From contig CANLAY010000048.1 in NCBI GenBank assembly GCA_947488635.1, positions 1 through 6,993 on the forward strand: a stretch of DNA of 6,993 nucleotides, written 5' to 3'. Source of the DNA: Candidatus Nanopelagicaceae bacterium (GTDB lineage: Bacteria > Actinomycetota > Actinomycetes > Nanopelagicales > Nanopelagicaceae). A program made the position numbers and the translations under genes. Shown here one piece after another: positions 5,626 through 6,993 of this stretch. A model generated the notes under the pieces. That model saw only the letters and a program-made list of their open reading frames with translations. It did not search any database and was not told the DNA's origin. Numbering within the stretch: position 1 is the stretch's first letter; each line of letters starts with the position of its first letter.

Positions 5626-6780
5626 ATGGCTTTAACACCAACTCCTGCAGATAAATTCACATTCGGCCTCTGGACTGTTGGCTGGCAGGCACGCGATCCT
5701 TTCGGTGATGCAACCCGCGAAGCACTTGACCCAGTTCGCACAGTTAACGAGCTCGCAGCACGCGGTGCTTATGGCGTGACTTTCCACGATGACGATCTAA
5801 TTCCATTTGGAAGCAATGATTCTGATCGCCAATCTCATATCGATCGCTTCAAGGCCGCCCTCGCCACATCAGGCATGAAAGTTCCGATGGCAACGACTAA
5901 TTTATTTTCCCACCCAGTATTTAAAGATGGTGCATTTACTTCAAATGATCGTGACATTCGCCGTTACTCAATTAAAAAGACCATGCGCAACATTGATTTA
6001 GCAGCCGAACTAGGTGCTGAAATTTATGTCGCCTGGGGCGGTCGTGAAGGTGCTGAGTCAGATGGCGCTAAAGATGCCTATGTTGCACTCGATCGTTTCC
6101 GCGAAGCATTTAACACACTGGGCCAATATGTTTTAGATAATGGCTACAACATTAAGTTTGCCATTGAGCCAAAGCCAAATGAACCACGTGGTGATATTTT
6201 CTTGCCCACAATTGGTCACGCCTTAGCATTTATTAATTCGCTAGATCACCCAGAATTAGTTGGTCTTAATCCAGAAGTCGGTCACGAACAAATGGCCGGT
6301 CTTAACTTTGTGCACGGAATTGCGCAAGCACTTTGGCATAAGAAGTTATTCCATATTGATCTCAATGGTCAGCATGGTCCAAAGTTTGATCAAGATTTAG
6401 TTTTCGGTCATGGTGATTTAAAATCAGCCTTCTTCTTAGTTGATCTACTTGAACGCTATGAATACAGCGGCCCAAAGCACTTTGACTACAAGCCAGCACG
6501 CACTGAAAGCGATAAGGGTGTTTGGGAATCAGCCACTGCAAATATGCGCACTTATTTAATGCTTAAAGAGAGGGTATCGGCTTTCCGCAGCGATCCACGT
6601 GTGATCGCAGCCATGGCCGAATCAAATATTTCGGGCTTAACTGAGCCAACATTTGCCCCAGGTGAAACTTGGCGCGACTTAGCTAAAGATTCCTTCGATG
6701 TTGAAGCAGCTGGCAAGCGCGGCTATCACTATGAAGCACTTGATCAGTTGGCACTTGAGCACCTGATGGGTGCCAAGTAA
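5626..6780 (+). CDS. xylA: Xylose isomerase, class I
   Basis: The 384-residue enzyme interconverts D-xylose and D-xylulose (also glucose and fructose) in the cytoplasm, the first step of the isomerase route of xylose use. The TIM-barrel residues known for Streptomyces-type enzymes fall at the same numbers here: His54 and Asp57 in VTFHDDD, Phe94, Trp137, Glu181 and Lys183 in IEPKP, Glu217 and His220 in NPEVGHE, Asp245, Asp255 and Asp257 in FDQD, and Asp287. Both divalent-metal sites are therefore complete. The start also fits, since [17 protein letters not shown] matches the family N-terminus with no extension. The C-terminal arm (about 320-384) used in tetramer contacts is present. The length is typical of the short class I. 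No xylB kinase lies directly downstream. Instead the gene converges on a sugar permease gene after 6 bp, with no terminator between. Confidence 0.97.
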   Translation: MALTPTPADKFTFGLWTVGWQARDPFGDATREALDPVRTVNELAARGAYGVTFHDDDLIPFGSNDSDRQSHIDRFKAALATSGMKVPMATTNLFSHPVFKDGAFTSNDRDIRRYSIKKTMRNIDLAAELGAEIYVAWGGREGAESDGAKDAYVALDRFREAFNTLGQYVLDNGYNIKFAIEPKPNEPRGDIFLPTIGHALAFINSLDHPELVGLNPEVGHEQMAGLNFVHGIAQALWHKKLFHIDLNGQHGPKFDQDLVFGHGDLKSAFFLVDLLERYEYSGPKHFDYKPARTESDKGVWESATANMRTYLMLKERVSAFRSDPRVIAAMAESNISGLTEPTFAPGETWRDLAKDSFDVEAAGKRGYHYEALDQLALEHLMGAK

Positions 6781-6786
6781 AGCTAG

Positions 6787-6993
6787 TTAAACGGCACTGC
6801 CGCGGCGTGAAACCGCATCAACTCCAGCTGAAACTAATAGCACTGCACCGGTAACAATGAACTTGATGCCGGCTGCGTAGCCGAGCAAACCCATGCCGTT
6901 ATCAATTACGGCAACTACTAAGCCACCCAGAATCGCATCGCGCATCTTTCCTTTGCCACCGAACAAGCTGGTGCCACCAATAACTGCAGCGCC
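6787..6993 (-). CDS. xylH: Sugar ABC-transporter permease, XylH type (5' part outside window)
   Basis: On the minus strand the frame is open from the window edge to a TAA at 6787-6789, giving the last 68 residues. It begins with AAVIGGTSLFGGKGK, the conserved loop of the RbsC/XylH/MglC-type permease family, continues through two hydrophobic helices (about 19-37 and 43-60) and ends DAVSRRGSAV. The GMGLLGY segment and the KFIVTGAVLL...DAVSRRG ending are what I recall for xylose permease XylH rather than the ribose type. The neighbouring xylA supports this. The partner ATPase (xylG) and binding protein (xylF) would be expected beyond the right edge, upstream on this strand. Sugar specificity remains inference because only the C-terminus is seen. 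Confidence 0.85.
   Translation of the reverse strand, partial: GAAVIGGTSLFGGKGKMRDAILGGLVVAVIDNGMGLLGYAAGIKFIVTGAVLLVSAGVDAVSRRGSAV

Noticed and set aside
5556..5741. Minus-strand frame of 61 residues at the xylA start
   Set aside because: It overlaps the conserved N-terminus of xylA and the intergenic gap, with no ribosome binding site or recognisable motif.

Overview
The window reads as chromosomal DNA of a low-GC, compact-genome actinobacterium. Three things suggest this. The xylose isomerase aligns without gaps to the Streptomyces-type class I enzyme, judged by recalled catalytic residue numbering. The ArsC protein resembles actinobacterial (mycothiol-type) low-molecular-weight phosphatase-fold reductases. 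Lysine/alanine-rich histone H1-like tails occur on two proteins. The AT-leaning codon use and very short gaps (6 to about 120 bp) would fit freshwater acI/Nanopelagicales lineages, but that placement is inference and was not tested.

Layout. Positions 1-828 (+) hold the 3' part of a gene for a single-pass membrane protein with a lysine-rich cytoplasmic tail, one transmembrane helix, an Ala/Ser/Thr linker and a fibronectin III-like domain. It ends at a strong intrinsic terminator (861-895). A minus-strand block follows. A coiled-coil protein with a lysine-rich C-terminal tail (2715-3545) lies 23 bp upstream of a membrane acyltransferase with a C-terminal SGNH domain (919-2691), probably as one operon. 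Next, still on the minus strand, come a hemolysin III/PAQR membrane protein (3658-4302), a DinB/YfiT-like putative metal-dependent protein (4407-4877) and an arsenate reductase-type protein (4923-5330). A tRNA-Leu(UAG) gene lies at 5423-5503 (-).

The right end is a pentose-use locus. xylA (5626-6780, +) converges, with only 6 bp between stop codons, on the 3' end of a sugar ABC-transporter permease of the XylH type (6787-6993, -). Import and isomerisation of xylose are therefore encoded side by side.

No mobile element, CRISPR array, phage gene or clearly new defence system was seen. The least ordinary signals are the two proteins with H1-like tails, one membrane-anchored and one coiled-coil, and an 11-bp-paired hairpin that would bury the whole Shine-Dalgarno sequence of the DinB-like gene.
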